From assembly GCA_037903355.1 (NCBI GenBank), contig JBAJFE010000029.1, positions 186,001 through 250,000 on the forward strand: DNA of 64,000 nt, written 5' to 3'. The notes under the pieces were generated by a model, which was not told the origin of the DNA, searched no databases, and worked only from the letters and a program-made list of their open reading frames with translations. Of this stretch, positions 35,211 to 46,345 are shown in pieces; position 1 is the first letter of the stretch, and each line of letters starts with the position of its first letter. The position numbers and the translations under genes are program-made. The stretch is from Trichuris trichiura. Taxonomy: Eukaryota; Nematoda; Enoplea; Trichinellida; Trichuridae.

Positions 35211-38200
35211 ATGAGGCTCTTCGTTGGAGGAAGCGAACCCTCGCGCTTCCTGTGCTTTTTTATTTATTGTTTACTCGCTCCTTTACTACCCGTCTGCCTT
35301 GCCATAAAGTCTCCATGCAGAAGTGAGTTGTTTTTCAACTTTCTATTAATACACTGAAAAAGTTTACTGCCGAAGTTTCTACAGTGTCTTTTAAATTATT
35401 TTCCATTGCTGCGTTTTTAACATGGCATTGTACGTACGTAGAAGCAGCAGCTGAAGAAGGTGGATGCCGATAAATGTCTAAAGCAGTGACCGCCAAACTT
35501 GCCTTCTAGTTGGCGAAATAACGAATAGACATCTAAAGTATGTGATAATTAAGCCAGAAAAAATACTGCAATTAATTTTCCTTCAGAGTTTCCTGTTGTA
35601 ATAATGGCGCCACGTTTTCGCTATGACTTTCTACAATGAGCAAGCTGTCGTTATGCGTAAGCTTTTGAAAGCTGCGTTAAAGCTCAATTTCGAAAGTGTA
35701 ATTCGCCGGAGATTGCCGCTGACTTCGTGGCAAGTTAAAAAATGAACTGTAAACAACCATACCGATAAACTTGTAAAGTTGAGTTCTCCACCTTCTATTT
35801 GGGGGTCCACAGAACGCCTTGTATTACTCATACTGAAATTACGCACGTCATTGTTATTCATATTAAACCTATATTTGCATTTGGCAATCAGAATAAAAAC
35901 ATTTCTCTCTTGGATAAATGCTTACGTGGAAAAATAGCACGTTTCGATTTGCCCAAGGAGTTTTGTATACGTTTTAGAGGCAGCGTATGGAATGCGTGAT
36001 GTTTTTAGGTAGAACATGAGATGTCTGTGTTAAGTCTGTGCTGTACACTTTGTGTAAACATTACATAAAATGGCAAAATATTTAACCAAAGCGTGAAAAG
36101 GCTACTTTTTTTATACGTTGGCTTAGACTGAGCCAGAAGAGAACAAGATAGCTATGGAAGCACCTAAAAAACAGAATACTCTGCCTTATAGGTGCCGCCA
36201 CTGTAGCTTTACAGGGCGTTCGTGAAAAAGCACGATTTCTAATACTTCGTCGGTTTGTCGTTTGCCACAGTATAGGATGTTTAGGAAATGTATGAAATAT
36301 TAAGTGCTTCGTAAATTTCTTAAGGATTGTCGACATTCCATTGACTGCCTAGTCAACTTATACGAAACCATCCACATTTCATAAATGTATAGCATATTGT
36401 GGTAGTGAAGTTATCAGACGAGATGCATAAACAAAATTCTGAACCGCCGAGTCGAAAGGATTAAAATTTATTTAGATTCTTTCAGGAATAGACCACTGCT
36501 AAGAAAACACACTGAGTAAAAGTAGCTGTGCGTTACTTGCCTTAAGCGTTGTCTCAGTTTGAAAAATAAACTGACCAACGTAGTTGTAAAGGTTCGAAAA
36601 TCGATTTTGATTACTCTGCTTATCATGTGCAATCAAAGTCTATTAATTCGCCATGCAAGTGATAAACCTGTTCTGCCTACTCTACTACGTAGGAGTTATC
36701 GTTTAAAAATTTACAGATAGTGACGAAAACAACCGCTCGTTTGAGCACGCCGCTATTTTTGAAAGATTTGGTCATAACTGTTTACTTACCTGCCCCGTTT
36801 AGTCGTCTATCAAGTTCCCTGCGTGACGTCACAATAGTTGCGCTGTAACAGCTTTCAAGCCGCCTCCGCACGGAAGGTCAAAGAGTTTACAACATCTCTT
36901 TCACAAATATCAAAGCAGCAGCAATGGGATGCACCTCTAAACATTCTCTAATTTTCAAATGTTGGCCATGTATAGCTTTCTTCTTTGCACTAAACGTTTA
37001 AGGCTGAGCTGCTGGAAAAAGCGTTATTCACAACCGCAAATATATCAAGCGGAGAAGCAACGTATATTAGCCATGAAAATTGTACTTTGCATAAAGAACG
37101 TTGTTTAGTACACTGCTTGTAATAATACTGTAGTTGCTTTAAATCATAGCCAACCTAACCTCCGAAGCGCTCTATGATTTCAAAGTTTCGGTTTGAGGTT
37201 TACTACTCCGGTCAGTTTCATTCACAAAAACAGTGAGCGCAAACAAGGATAATAGTTTTAAAAGGCAATAATCAATCGCGCATGGCTGATTGTACTAGAC
37301 AATATTTTTAGGCGCTGGCATCAATGAGTTTTGCCAATCGGACGAAGAGTGCAGTGGATTGTTTACTAAATGCGTAGAGAACAAGTGCACCTGTCCCGAT
37401 GACTTTGAAATTTTCAACGTTGACGAAAAGAAAAAAGCATGTCGACCAGGTAAGTGAGAAAGCGTTTTTCATTTTTCAAGTTGATGTCCTTTTTTTAAAT
37501 CAGACCAAACAGACCTAGTATAGATATCCCCCTGGTTTATGAAGCTTTATGAAATCTTAGAAGTCGTTCGGAAAGGAAATGGGTTTGAGCAGACTGAGAC
37601 CATGCGACCAATAGGAAATAACGCGTATAGTCTAGAGCAGAACTAGGGCGTAATAACATTACAGACAAAAAAACTAAAGTATAAATAATCTATGCCCTCT
37701 TGTTGAAAAAACTTTATTACGGATCGGTTCCCGTTTATGTATATAAAAGCGACTCCGGAGCTTTCGGGTCATTCGAGACCCGTCATCAGCGGTCTAAAGT
37801 TGTAAATATGATTTTTGGCAGCGAATGCCATCTATCGTTTCCGAGGATTTTAAAGCGGGCATTTTTAAAGTTTTCCGTTGGTAGGTTTTCGCATTTGAGT
37901 CTGTCAGCGCAATTCTTTTTCCTGTTCCGTATGGCTTCTAGATTGTGTCTTCGTTGTTTCGAACATTCTTCTTTGTTGTTGAATCGCTGTTTTTCCATAT
38001 TGCATTCATTTTTCTTTTTCTTTTTCTTTCTTTCTTCTTTTTCCTTTTTCTTTTTCCTTCTTTGTTTCATATATATTTATTAATTCTATCCATTTCTATT
38101 TGTTCTAATTATTTGTTTTCTCTTCTTTCCCGGTTTTTGTATTTCATCCGTTGAGTGAGCAACAAATATACCGCGTCACAATATTTGTCCAAATTCCACT

Positions 38201-41200
38201 TATGTCTACTTCTTGATCGCGGTTGTAAGTCCTATTGTGTCTAATGTATAGTGCTTCTTTAATTCTTCTTAACCGTAGATTGTTTTCGTAACATAAAACT
38301 CTTGGGTGGAGTGGTTGGGTACATTGCGTCGCATGCTCCACTACAGCAGAGGCTTGTTTGGCTTTTTCCATTGTAATTTTTGGGTCCACGATTGGTCTGC
38401 CTCGCTGTGTGGTTAGATTGGTGCCATTGTTAAGTATGGCTTTCGCGTTATTGTAACTTGTGAGTTTTTTTATGTATTCGTTAAATCTATGCTCTAGGGT
38501 GTTTCCCGTTTCACCAATATAAATCCCTGAGCAAGAACATTCCACCGCGTATATTATTCCTGTCTTTTTGTTTTCGGGGATTTTAGTTTTGTCTGTGCGA
38601 AGAATTGCCCTGTGGTTGGGCGAACTCTTGAAAAAGACTCTGAAGCCTAATCTTTTTCCTAATTGGACAATCTTTTCGCCTAAACCTGCCACATATGGAA
38701 TAACCAGACAAGTGTCGTGCGGAGTGTTTTGCTTTGGAGACTCACGTGTGCGAAGCTTGTGGTTGATAAAGGATTTAGGATAACCGTTTTTGTAGAAGAT
38801 TTTTCTAATGTAGTTAATTTCTGGTTGAAGATATTCGGGACTGCATAAATTGAATGCTCTGTCTATCATTCCGGAGAGGATACCACGCATTACTGATCGT
38901 GGGTGATGTGATGAAAAATTGAGGTACTGATCTGTGTGCGTGCGTTTTCTATACACTCTGGTTTTAAGGCCTTCGCTTGAGAGAATAATTAAGGCGTCTA
39001 GAAAGGGCAAAGTTTTGTTATCTTCTTTTTCCATTGTGAAGACTATTTGGTTAGGACGGACGTTGTTGAGGAATTGTAAAAATTGTTCATCTTATCCAGC
39101 TTTTATAATGACAAAGATGTCGTCTACGTATCTTTTAAAAAGGCGTGGAGCTATGTGTCTGTCTATAGTTCTGAACATTTGTCTTTCAAAGTTTTCCATA
39201 AAAATTTCCGCTAATACAGGGGATAGGGGGCTTCCCATAGGTACTCCGTTAGATTGTTTATAGAACTTGTTATCAAAAGTGAAGTAATTGCCTTCTTGCA
39301 TGCAAAACGAAACCAGTTTGACAATGTGAAAGGGATTTAATTTAGTTCTGCTGGATAGATTTGTGTCCGTGTGGAGGAGATTGTGTAAGGTCTCTAGGGT
39401 GTCTGATATTGGGATGCTGGGAAATAAGTCTTTTACATCATAGCTGACTAAAATCTCGTCGGGTTCCAAACAATAGTTTCTTATTTCGTTGACGAGCGTT
39501 TTGCTGTTTTTGACAAAGGATGGTTCCTTGCCTGTTAGAGGTTTGATGATCTTACTTAAGTATCTACTGAGTTCAGTGGTGATGCTGTTAATTGTGGAGA
39601 CTATCGGTCTTAGCGGGATATCTGGTTTGTGTACTTTTGGGAGACCATAGAGTTCGGGGGGTCTGAAGTTCGATGCAAACTTAAGATGTGTTGTCATTTT
39701 GGTGATAGCAGGTTCTTTGGTTTCTGTGGCATATGTAATGAGAAGAGATCGGAGATTTTTCCGGGAAACTTCTGTAGGGTCGGTTGGTAGGAGCGTATAA
39801 TTGCTAGTGTTCAAGATAGCTGTCATCTTTTATATACATCTATGCTTTATCTACGGAGTCTCTTTTATATACATAAATGGGAACCGATCCGTAATAAAGT
39901 TTTTTCATTATGAAAATATATGGTCCCGTACCAAGACACCACGTTTTCATGCCCTCTTGTTTTATTTACTATTACGAAGAAACCAGTGGGCGCAGCCAGC
40001 AGCAGGTATATATGAAGTTTACCCTTTGATATATCATCGAAGGATCGTTAGGACAAGCAGTTAGCTTCTGCCTGACCTGCATGCTTTCCCGCTGCGGTTC
40101 ATCATTCATTGCGGTCGAAGTTATGCATTTGAAAAAAGCCGTCATCCCTAACCGTTTGTATCCTACAGTTCCCTGTACTCGCTCGAAACCTTCCAGGTGA
40201 ATTTTTACATAAAGTGAAAGCAGGTACAAATTCTTCGTAAAACGAGGCATATTCGCACAGAGTTATCCCTTTTTTAAATTTTTTTCAAATGCTGGTCTAG
40301 AACACGAAACTTTCGTTCATATGCTGATGGAAAAGCAAATAGCGTTTTTGAACATATTCCGTATATTGTTCTAGTCGATATGGTATACGTGAAGCAATGG
40401 CAAAACTTAACTTTACAAACGAATTGGACTATTTTGAATTTTGTAGCGCCCTCTGAAATCAACGCCGTTTGTCAATCAAGGTGCGCCCCGCCGCTGGTCT
40501 GCAGCAATGGTCATTGCATATGCTGGAACGCCAAACGTGCAGGAAACACGTGTGTAGTGGGTAACATTAGCGCTACCAGTAAACCTGCGTCTTATTCCGA
40601 GTGATGTTTCTCAGATTGTCCGCCTGGTGAGTCGCTGGTCGGACATGAATGCAAAAAAGCTGTATACTTAGGCGGTGTGTGCAGCGATGATTCCGACTGT
40701 ACAGCTGCCTTTTCGGAATGCAAGAACAAAAGATGCACTTGCATTGCCGGGAGTTACAACCGTGGTTACAGTTGCGTCGCAAGTATAAACTATCTCCACT
40801 CTTAACAATAAGGTATAACGCTGTCTTTTGCAGCATGCCCCGATGGAAGTATACCACGGTCGACGTGCAGAAAAACGTTGCAGTTACTACCGGACGCTGC
40901 CGACTTCGTACAAACAATGGACACGTGCCCAACTGGTCAAATGTGCATGACATATGGGAAACCAAACATTGGTCACTGCTGCCCAATATACTGCCCTTAT
41001 GGACAACCTGACTTAAGCAAGTCGTGCGCAAAAGGGGCCCCATTAAGCGACCGATGCCCTGAATTGACCACTCATTTCTGTCATAAGGTGGAAAGCAGCT
41101 TTAATGCTGCTAAACTTTGTTGTGCCAGACCTTGTCGAGAGCCCACATCCTTCTTTCATTCCGGAAGATGCTACCCGTTGGCTCATTATGGAGACGCTTG

Positions 41201-41540
41201 TTTGATAAATGAGCAATGCGAAGGTGGACACCATATGACATGCAAGCAGGGTCGATGCGGCTGTGAATCTGGTTTTGAGCCTTACAACGGCACATTCCCC
41301 ACCTGCAAACGACGTTGCCCTATGAATGCTATGGAAATCGCGCAACAGTGCTACAGGCGGACAAAGCTGGACCAAGCCTGCTTCATCGACCAGCAATGCC
41401 CGCGTAACGCCAGATGTAGGGAAGGAGCGTGCGAATGCGATTGTGCATTTAAAATTGGCATGAAAGCTTGCGTCAATCCTGACGACCCATTGAACATTGA
41501 CGGATTTCTTAAAGGATTCCAAAGCATTTTTGTAGGATAA
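35211..41540 (+). CDS. Secreted cysteine-rich protein with EB-like modules
   Basis: Five exons, 35211-35322, 37312-37449, 40447-40560, 40615-40782 and 40834-41540, join in phase 1 throughout to 412 residues. Exon 1 supplies a start Met and a hydrophobic signal sequence (FLCFFIYCLLAPLLPVCLA). The rest consists of repeated modules with paired cysteines such as CQSDEECSG...CVENKCTC, CSDDSDCTA...CKNKRCTC, CLINEQCEGG...CKQGRCGC and CFIDQQCPRNARCREGACEC. These match the nematode EB/lustrin-type pattern of eight or fewer cysteines per module. No transmembrane helix or GPI-like tail follows (ends FQSIFVG), so it should be secreted. Intron 2 (3.0 kb) contains a PLE copy on the opposite strand. Exon 1 is linked by phase and signal sequence only, so it is the least certain part. 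Function unknown. Confidence 0.75.
37751..37792 (-). ncRNA. Hammerhead-ribozyme-like motif in the PLE terminal repeat
   Basis: On the minus strand, CTGATGA is followed by a GGGTC...GACCC hairpin (6-nt loop), then GAAA and a very short self-complementary GCTCC/GGAG ending GTC. This is the order of core, stem II, core and minimal stem III described for hammerhead ribozymes in PLE terminal repeats. Against a fully active fold, there is an extra C between CTGATGA and stem II, and stem I pairing around the expected cleavage site is poor. Probably a diverged or inactive ribozyme, but the position inside a PLE end argues that the resemblance is not chance. Confidence 0.5.
38144..39826 (-). pseudogene. 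PLE reverse transcriptase / GIY-YIG polyprotein with one nonsense codon
   Basis: From ATG 39826 the frame reads through the RT motifs LYGLPKVHKPD, DVKDLFPSIP, GVPMGSPLSPVLAE and YVDDIFVI. It meets TAA at 39092-39094 and continues in the same frame from there, through FLDALI, GIIYAVECSCSGIYIGETG (GIY-YIG active region with the Cys pair typical of PLEs) and HATQCTQPLHP, to the stop ending at 38144. No frameshift lies between the two parts, so a single nonsense substitution separates them. The N-terminal approximately 120 residues present in copy 2 are absent. The protein would copy RNA into DNA at a nicked target. This copy is inactive as it stands. Confidence 0.93.
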
Positions 41541-41620
41541 AGCAAAAACGTTGAAGCGCATCAAACGCCATACGTGAATGTTGTCCTGATGATCTGCTTA
41601 AAAAAACCATTAAAATGTAG

Positions 41621-41626
41621 AATAAA
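41621..41626 (+). promoter_or_regulatory. Polyadenylation signal of the EB-module gene
   Basis: AATAAA lies about 80 nt after the TAA at 41538-41540. Confidence 0.6.
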
Positions 41627-43511
41627 GTTTCAACAGTTGGAAAAAGATTTTCTCTTGATTCTTTATTATAAAAATATTGATTCAACCGAATCTCGAAACC
41701 AAAACAAACAGCCTTCACATTCCAGACATATTTTCTTTGTCAATAAATCTCGTGGGTCCATCAGTATTCATCGCGATTGGCTCCACAATCACCTGAGGAT
41801 AACGAATTGCGCAATGCGAGCACGTAACCAACTTATTTCTTCAAGGATATCTTCCGGTTACTGTCAGAGTCACTCATAATAACTAATATTATGTAAATGT
41901 AGACTGAATATACTACCTTGCTGCCATTCATGGTCGACCTTCGCAGATGTGGCTATTTTTTTCGGTAGAAGCCAGAGGCAGAGAACCTCTCTGCATTGCT
42001 CTGCTTTCCGTCGCCCCTTACCTAAGCATTCATCTACAGACTAAATATCGTTTCCCCAGTTATGACTGGTGAAAGGAATTTTGCATAATGGGAATTACGC
42101 TTGCACTATTAGATGCTGAAAGCTCGTTTCAACTACTAAAGACGAAAAATGAGTAACAAGCAATACGGCAGTTCTTCTTCCCTAAAATTCGACGCAATTT
42201 TAGACAATAGAACGGATATCCCACCTTTTATAAACGCTTTATTAAGACAAAGTGAATAGTGCGTGTTAAGGGAAAACAATTTACGATACTCGTTTTAACA
42301 ATTTGAAAACGAAACTTTATCTATTAAAATGACAGCCGCTACATTTCGAAGTTATATTTAAAAAATTTTCATTTTGTCCCTGGCTTCATCGCGTTGCACG
42401 CATGCTTCCATTCTTCGCTTCTCCTGTTATGTCCGTGGCATCAGGGACTGCGGCTATAACGGTCGTAGGACGGCGTCCCCCGGTTTCTGTAGCTAAAAAA
42501 TGACGCGCAAGTTAGTTATCCCACTTGCTCCAAGCAAGCCAAACGAGTGACGCATCATCCCCGACGCCAAATATGCACCCAAAATGGTTGACAAACGCGA
42601 CCAGTTGCTGTGAAGAGTTCAGAAAGCGACCGACCAAAACAGGTGGGGACAAACAACATATTTGAAAACTTGTAACAAGAGTCCAAATCAAGGTTGTGTG
42701 CCGCCGCCAAGAATTGCTTGAAGTCGACCGGCGGCCCCTGGTTTGAGACCAGGTTTCGTCGGCAAGCAAAATCAAGTCAAGCCTGCTGTGTCTGTGCGTT
42801 CCATGGTCAAATGACCAAACTCATTCGACGCAACATGGGACAATTTAAAAAATCTGCCCTTACCTGTGTGGCGGAATCGCTGATTGAAACAGCCACACGG
42901 AATACTCGCAACTCACGCCAATACACTAAAGCCACACATAGAAGGAAAACCAGAAGTGAAGCGCGCCATTTCTGCCATTGTCTCATTAGATGTAGCTTCC
43001 AAAACTCAGTACACACTGTTCGTCGTCCATCACACAGAATTTCCCTACTCGCGCAAAAGGAAGAGTGCCAAAGAACACTGTCTGCGGCTAAAACTGGCAG
43101 AAGAGCAACACAACCAGGTAGCAATGGCCACGGTTACACCAAGAAGTTCAGGCGACCATCAACAAAAATCGTAAACCATCAAGCAACCTGAATAATGAAC
43201 ACAATACACAAGACAGAAACACTACATAAGGGCGTTCTTATAAACGCCAAAATGTTTAACTATTTGACTTATACTTTATGCTACCATGATCACACCCTGC
43301 TGACGCTGGTGAAACCTTACAGCTTACAGCACCACGAACGAATTATGAACGGTACGGCAGGGAATCCCCAAAGACAAATGGCAAACTGAAACAAAACTTG
43401 CCAGGACAACGTTAGAATAAGCCTCGAAGGGCAGGTCTCATTCCTGCACAATACATTCGCGCCTCTGTTGCGGACTTCTACCATTTGGCCAACCGATGAC
43501 TGCAGGGGCAG
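41627..43511. other. Intergenic region without recognised genes
   Basis: Two overlapping frames at 42694-43191 and 42884-43174 (+) are the longest here but match nothing I know and show no splice or domain support. It contains the 3' sides of two convergent genes. Base composition is richer in G+C between about 42400 and 43400 than in neighbouring spacers, which could reflect an unrecognised mobile element. Confidence 0.45.
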
Positions 43512-44270
43512 TCAACTTGTGTCATTTGGATTACCGATAGAATCATCCGGAATAAAAAGATACCTGTTTCGGCTGTCGTAACGTCTGTCGTAGTATCCTC
43601 CCCCACCGCCTCCTCCGCGATCGTAAAAGTTTCCATAGTAGCCACCGCCACCTCCGCCAAAACCATAACCGCCACGGCGATAGTTGTTGAATCGAGGTGG
43701 ATAGCGTCGATCGAAGTAGCGATTTGCGCGACGACGTGGCAGGGCCATACTTACACGCAACTTGCAGTCACCCACGTAACTGCGCATGAAAACAATCGCC
43801 ATAAGAATATTTACAACACTCCAACCATTATACCTTCCATTCATGTAGCGTACCGCGTCTTCCGCGTCGTTTCGATTGTTGAAAACAACGAACGCAAAAT
43901 ACGGCGCGTAAGTAGCCATCCAGACTTCGTTCAATTTTCCAAACTTTTTGAAAGCATCGCTTAGATCTCGCTCGGTTAAAGAAGAATCTGCATATATATT
44001 GAATGCTTAATCGCCTCCATGCGCCTTGAAGCGTTTCAACTAACCAATGTCGCCAATGTGGACACGATATCCACGAGAACTGCTTCGACTGCGACTGCGC
44101 CGGCGAGAGCCAGAACGAGATCGTCGGCGTCGCCTGTCCTCCCTGGAACGACTTCGACTACGACTCTGCGATCGCGATGCCGATCGACGACGACGGTTGT
44201 GCTCCGGTGAGCGGCGAGGTTCTTCTTCCTCGCCTGCGCCATCTTCATGGGTACTTCCGTAATCACTCAT
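43512..44270 (-). CDS. Serine/arginine-rich splicing factor with N-terminal RS domain
   Basis: Three minus-strand exons, 44270-44045, 43987-43834 and 43779-43512, join in phase to 215 residues. Residues 1-65 begin MSDYGSTHEDG and form an RS domain (SRSQSRSRSRSRE, SRRRSRSRSSS). Residues about 69-145 are an RRM: RNP2 is YRVHIGDIG and RNP1 is FAFVVF. The segment EVWMATYAPYFAFVVF...DAEDAVRYMNG closely resembles the SRSF3/SRSF7 RRM. The C-terminal part is Arg/Tyr/Gly-rich (GGGGGGYYGNFYDRGG). The protein should act in pre-mRNA splicing in the nucleus. SRSF3/7 have the RS domain after the RRM; here it comes first and a glycine-rich tail follows, a layout closer to TRA2. Introns are 54 and 57 nt. Orthology is therefore left open. 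Confidence 0.88.
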
Positions 44271-44551
44271 TGCGACTAAAGAAAATAAAACAGCCGTACA
44301 GGAAAAAAAGTAACCCAACGAATCTCTCTCTGCGAGCTTGCCTTACAAGCGAACGACGAACAATAACAAAACAGTAACTACAGTAATCATATTACCTGCA
44401 AGTCATTATTAAAAGTACTTTAAAGTATTGTAAAGTATTAAGTGGAACCCCCTTGAGGTGTACTAATTATTTTTAAATTCAAAAAATGATTTACCTTTTT
44501 GCCCGATAATGTTTTTAAATGAACAGTCTTTTCCTTTGTGCAGCTGTTGAA
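44271..44551. other. Spacer upstream of the SR gene
   Basis: Probable promoter and 5' UTR of the minus-strand SR gene; no named element recognised. It ends at the foldback repeat. Confidence 0.4.
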
Positions 44552-45179
44552 TTTCTAAAGTTTCTCGCGAAATTTTGACCCGTTGATTATTGAACGTTTA
44601 TTGCAAAAACGTTTATTACGTATGCATTTTTGAAGCTGGTTAATGTATCTCATATTCGGTGAAATCTTAGGTATCCCACTCTTCATTTCCTATCAAACTG
44701 ATCGAATCTTCGTCTTTGAGTGTTATCTTGAAATCGAAACTGTTTATTCAATTGGCTTTGCTATTTCTTCACGCTGAATGTTTGTAGCTCATTTACGGGC
44801 GTGGCTCATGCCTGGACTATCTCTGTTATTATTTTTTTAAAAATAATAACAAAGAATAATAATAACTAGAATTTTAAGTAATAACTAAAATAATAACAAA
44901 GATAGTCCCAGGCATGAGCCTCGTCCGTAAATGAGCTACAAACATTCGACGTGAAGAAACAGCAAAGGCAATTGAGTAAACAGTTTCGATTTCAAGATAA
45001 CATTCAAAGACGAAGATTCGATCAGTTTGATAGGAAATGAAAAGTGGGAAACCTACGATTTCACCGAATACGAGATACATTAACCAGCTTAACATTTCAA
45101 AAATGCATATGTAATAAACGTTTTTGCAATAAACTTTCAATAGTCAACGGGTCAAAATTCCGGGAGAAACTTTAGAAAA
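44552..45179. mobile_element. Large inverted-repeat (foldback) element
   Basis: Arms of about 285 bp (44552-44837 and 44895-45179) are inverse copies with only scattered differences; for example GCTCATTTACGGGCGTGGCT pairs with a near inverse at 44920-44940, and AACCTAC/GTAGGTT blocks near the middle. A spacer of about 60 bp, itself A/T-palindromic, separates them. The transcript would form a near-perfect long hairpin. No protein or target duplication was identified, so the class is unknown: it may be a foldback transposon or hairpin MITE. The minus-strand frame at 44874-45140 is an accident of the repeat. Confidence 0.8.
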
Positions 45180-45466
45180 CAAATTAACAAACCCGTTGCG
45201 AAGAAAAGAAGAAAGAAAAAAAGCTGTTGAATTTAAAATTAAAAAAACATATGTGCGGTATAACGCAGAGACATTCGGTGGGCAAAGTATAGACATCTTG
45301 TTTTGCTGACAGAGGAGCGGCGGATCTTCGATAAACTACGTTTTTAGCTGTAAAATGAAAGGCTTAAATCAGTCATTCCCAACGGGGGCCCCTGGGCCCC
45401 CTTGGGGGCCCTGGGGGAGTCCAAGGGGGTCCTGAATGCTAAGGGGGCCCTTGGGGGTCCCCGGTT

Positions 45467-45850
45467 GTGAAAATGAGAATACCAGCCTGGATTTTGGATC
45501 CATATTCAAACGCTAACGAAGCAGAGACATTTTTGCAAGAAGAGCTGATTGAGTTGCAAGCCAATGAAGAACTGAAGCCTAAGTTTAAGAGTGGCTACAG
45601 TCATTTCTGGTTGCAGCATCAAATTGCGACACTTTACCCTGAATTATGGAAGATCGTTAAAAAGTACCTCGTGCCGTTTCCTTCTTCTTATTTGGTTGAA
45701 CGTGGGTTCAGTGCCGCAACAGATCTTTTAGTTAAAAAAAGAAACAGGCTACAAATAGCGCAGCGTGGAGACTTAAGATTGCTGCTAACGAATATTGAAC
45801 CTGACGTGGAAAAATTGGTATTAGGGCACCAGCTTCAGCCACCACACTGA
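45467..45850 (+). pseudogene. hAT transposase C-terminal fragment
   Basis: About 127 residues: IPAWILDPYSN, EEELIELQANEELKPKFK-like segment, HFWLQHQIATLYPELW, VPFPSSYLVERGFSAATDLL and the end LGHQLQPPH. This is the hAT dimerisation domain, collinear with residues 140-281 of the frame at 56230-57075. The 5' two thirds are deleted directly behind the left TIR. Confidence 0.92.
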
Positions 45851-46106
45851 TTTGCCAACATAGCCAACTTTTCCTACTTGTTAAAGTCAAATAGTAAACT
45901 TGAATGCAATAATACGGAGTTCGGAGAACCGACGTCCAGCATGATCAACGCATAATACTGTTGTTGTTAACAAGGCGACAAGTACAACAAAAAACAGACG
46001 TAGAATTTGACCATGTGCGTAAAAGCGCGTTGAAGTTTCTAACAAACCATTTTCATACACTGCGACTGAAGCGTTAAGTGCCAGTTAGTCACAAGAGAAA
46101 AAGAGC

Positions 46107-46345
46107 GGTTTACTCCCATTGTAAATAAGAGAACGCAGCAGTACCCAAACGATTAGGGCTTTCACAACCCAACTGGATCCGTCGTCAGCGATAGGACACA
46201 AGCCCTGGGCGAAAAGGAGCACTTATCTAGTTTCATCGTAAGCGACAGGCCTTGTACCCTGTTCCTGACGACGGAACCAGTTGAGTTTCGAAAGCTCCTA
46301 TCGTTTGTATGCTCTTACCTTCTTTGACTTACAATGGGAATAAAC
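46107..46345. repeat. Inverted repeat nested in the hAT element
   Basis: Arms 46107-46188 and 46265-46345 are imperfect inverse copies (GGTTTACTCCCATTGTAA against TTACAATGGGAATAAAC; CAACTGGATCCGTCGTCAG against CTGACGACGGAACCAGTTG). Each arm, read inside out, contains CTGACGACGGA..CCAGTTG followed by a GAAAGC block. This is the same order as CTGATGACGGG...CCCGAAAGCTCC in the PLE terminal repeat. It may be a pair of opposed PLE-like ends or another foldback. Confidence 0.7.

Larger units (their letters stand above)
37705..39948 (-). mobile_element. Penelope-like retroelement, near-intact copy with 13-bp target duplication
   Basis: The element is flanked by the 13-bp direct repeat ATGCCCTCTTGTT (37692-37704 and 39949-39961). 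About 60 bp at each end are inverse copies of each other (37705-37763 and 39846-39906, built on ACTTTATTACGGATCGG), with 42 further bases outside the right copy. Coding runs right to left: an RT domain (39826-39092) and then a linker and GIY-YIG endonuclease (39034-38144), followed by an A/G-rich 3' region (fwd pyrimidine tract 37990-38072). RT plus C-terminal GIY-YIG is the defining PLE layout. The RT frame starts about 120 codons later than in copy 2, so this copy is 5'-truncated and joined to a terminal-repeat segment. It lies in intron 2 of the EB-module gene, opposite to it. Confidence 0.95.

Noticed and set aside
37700..38154. Phe/Leu-rich plus-strand frames
   Set aside because: They translate the pyrimidine tract that is the complement of the PLE's A/G-rich tail.
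42694..43191. Longest frame in the 41.6-43.5 kb spacer
   Set aside because: Overlaps other frames of similar length, shows no known motif and no conserved neighbour; likely chance in a G+C-richer stretch.
44874..45140. Minus-strand frame of 88 codons
   Set aside because: Lies within the foldback arm; composition follows the inverted repeat, not a protein family.
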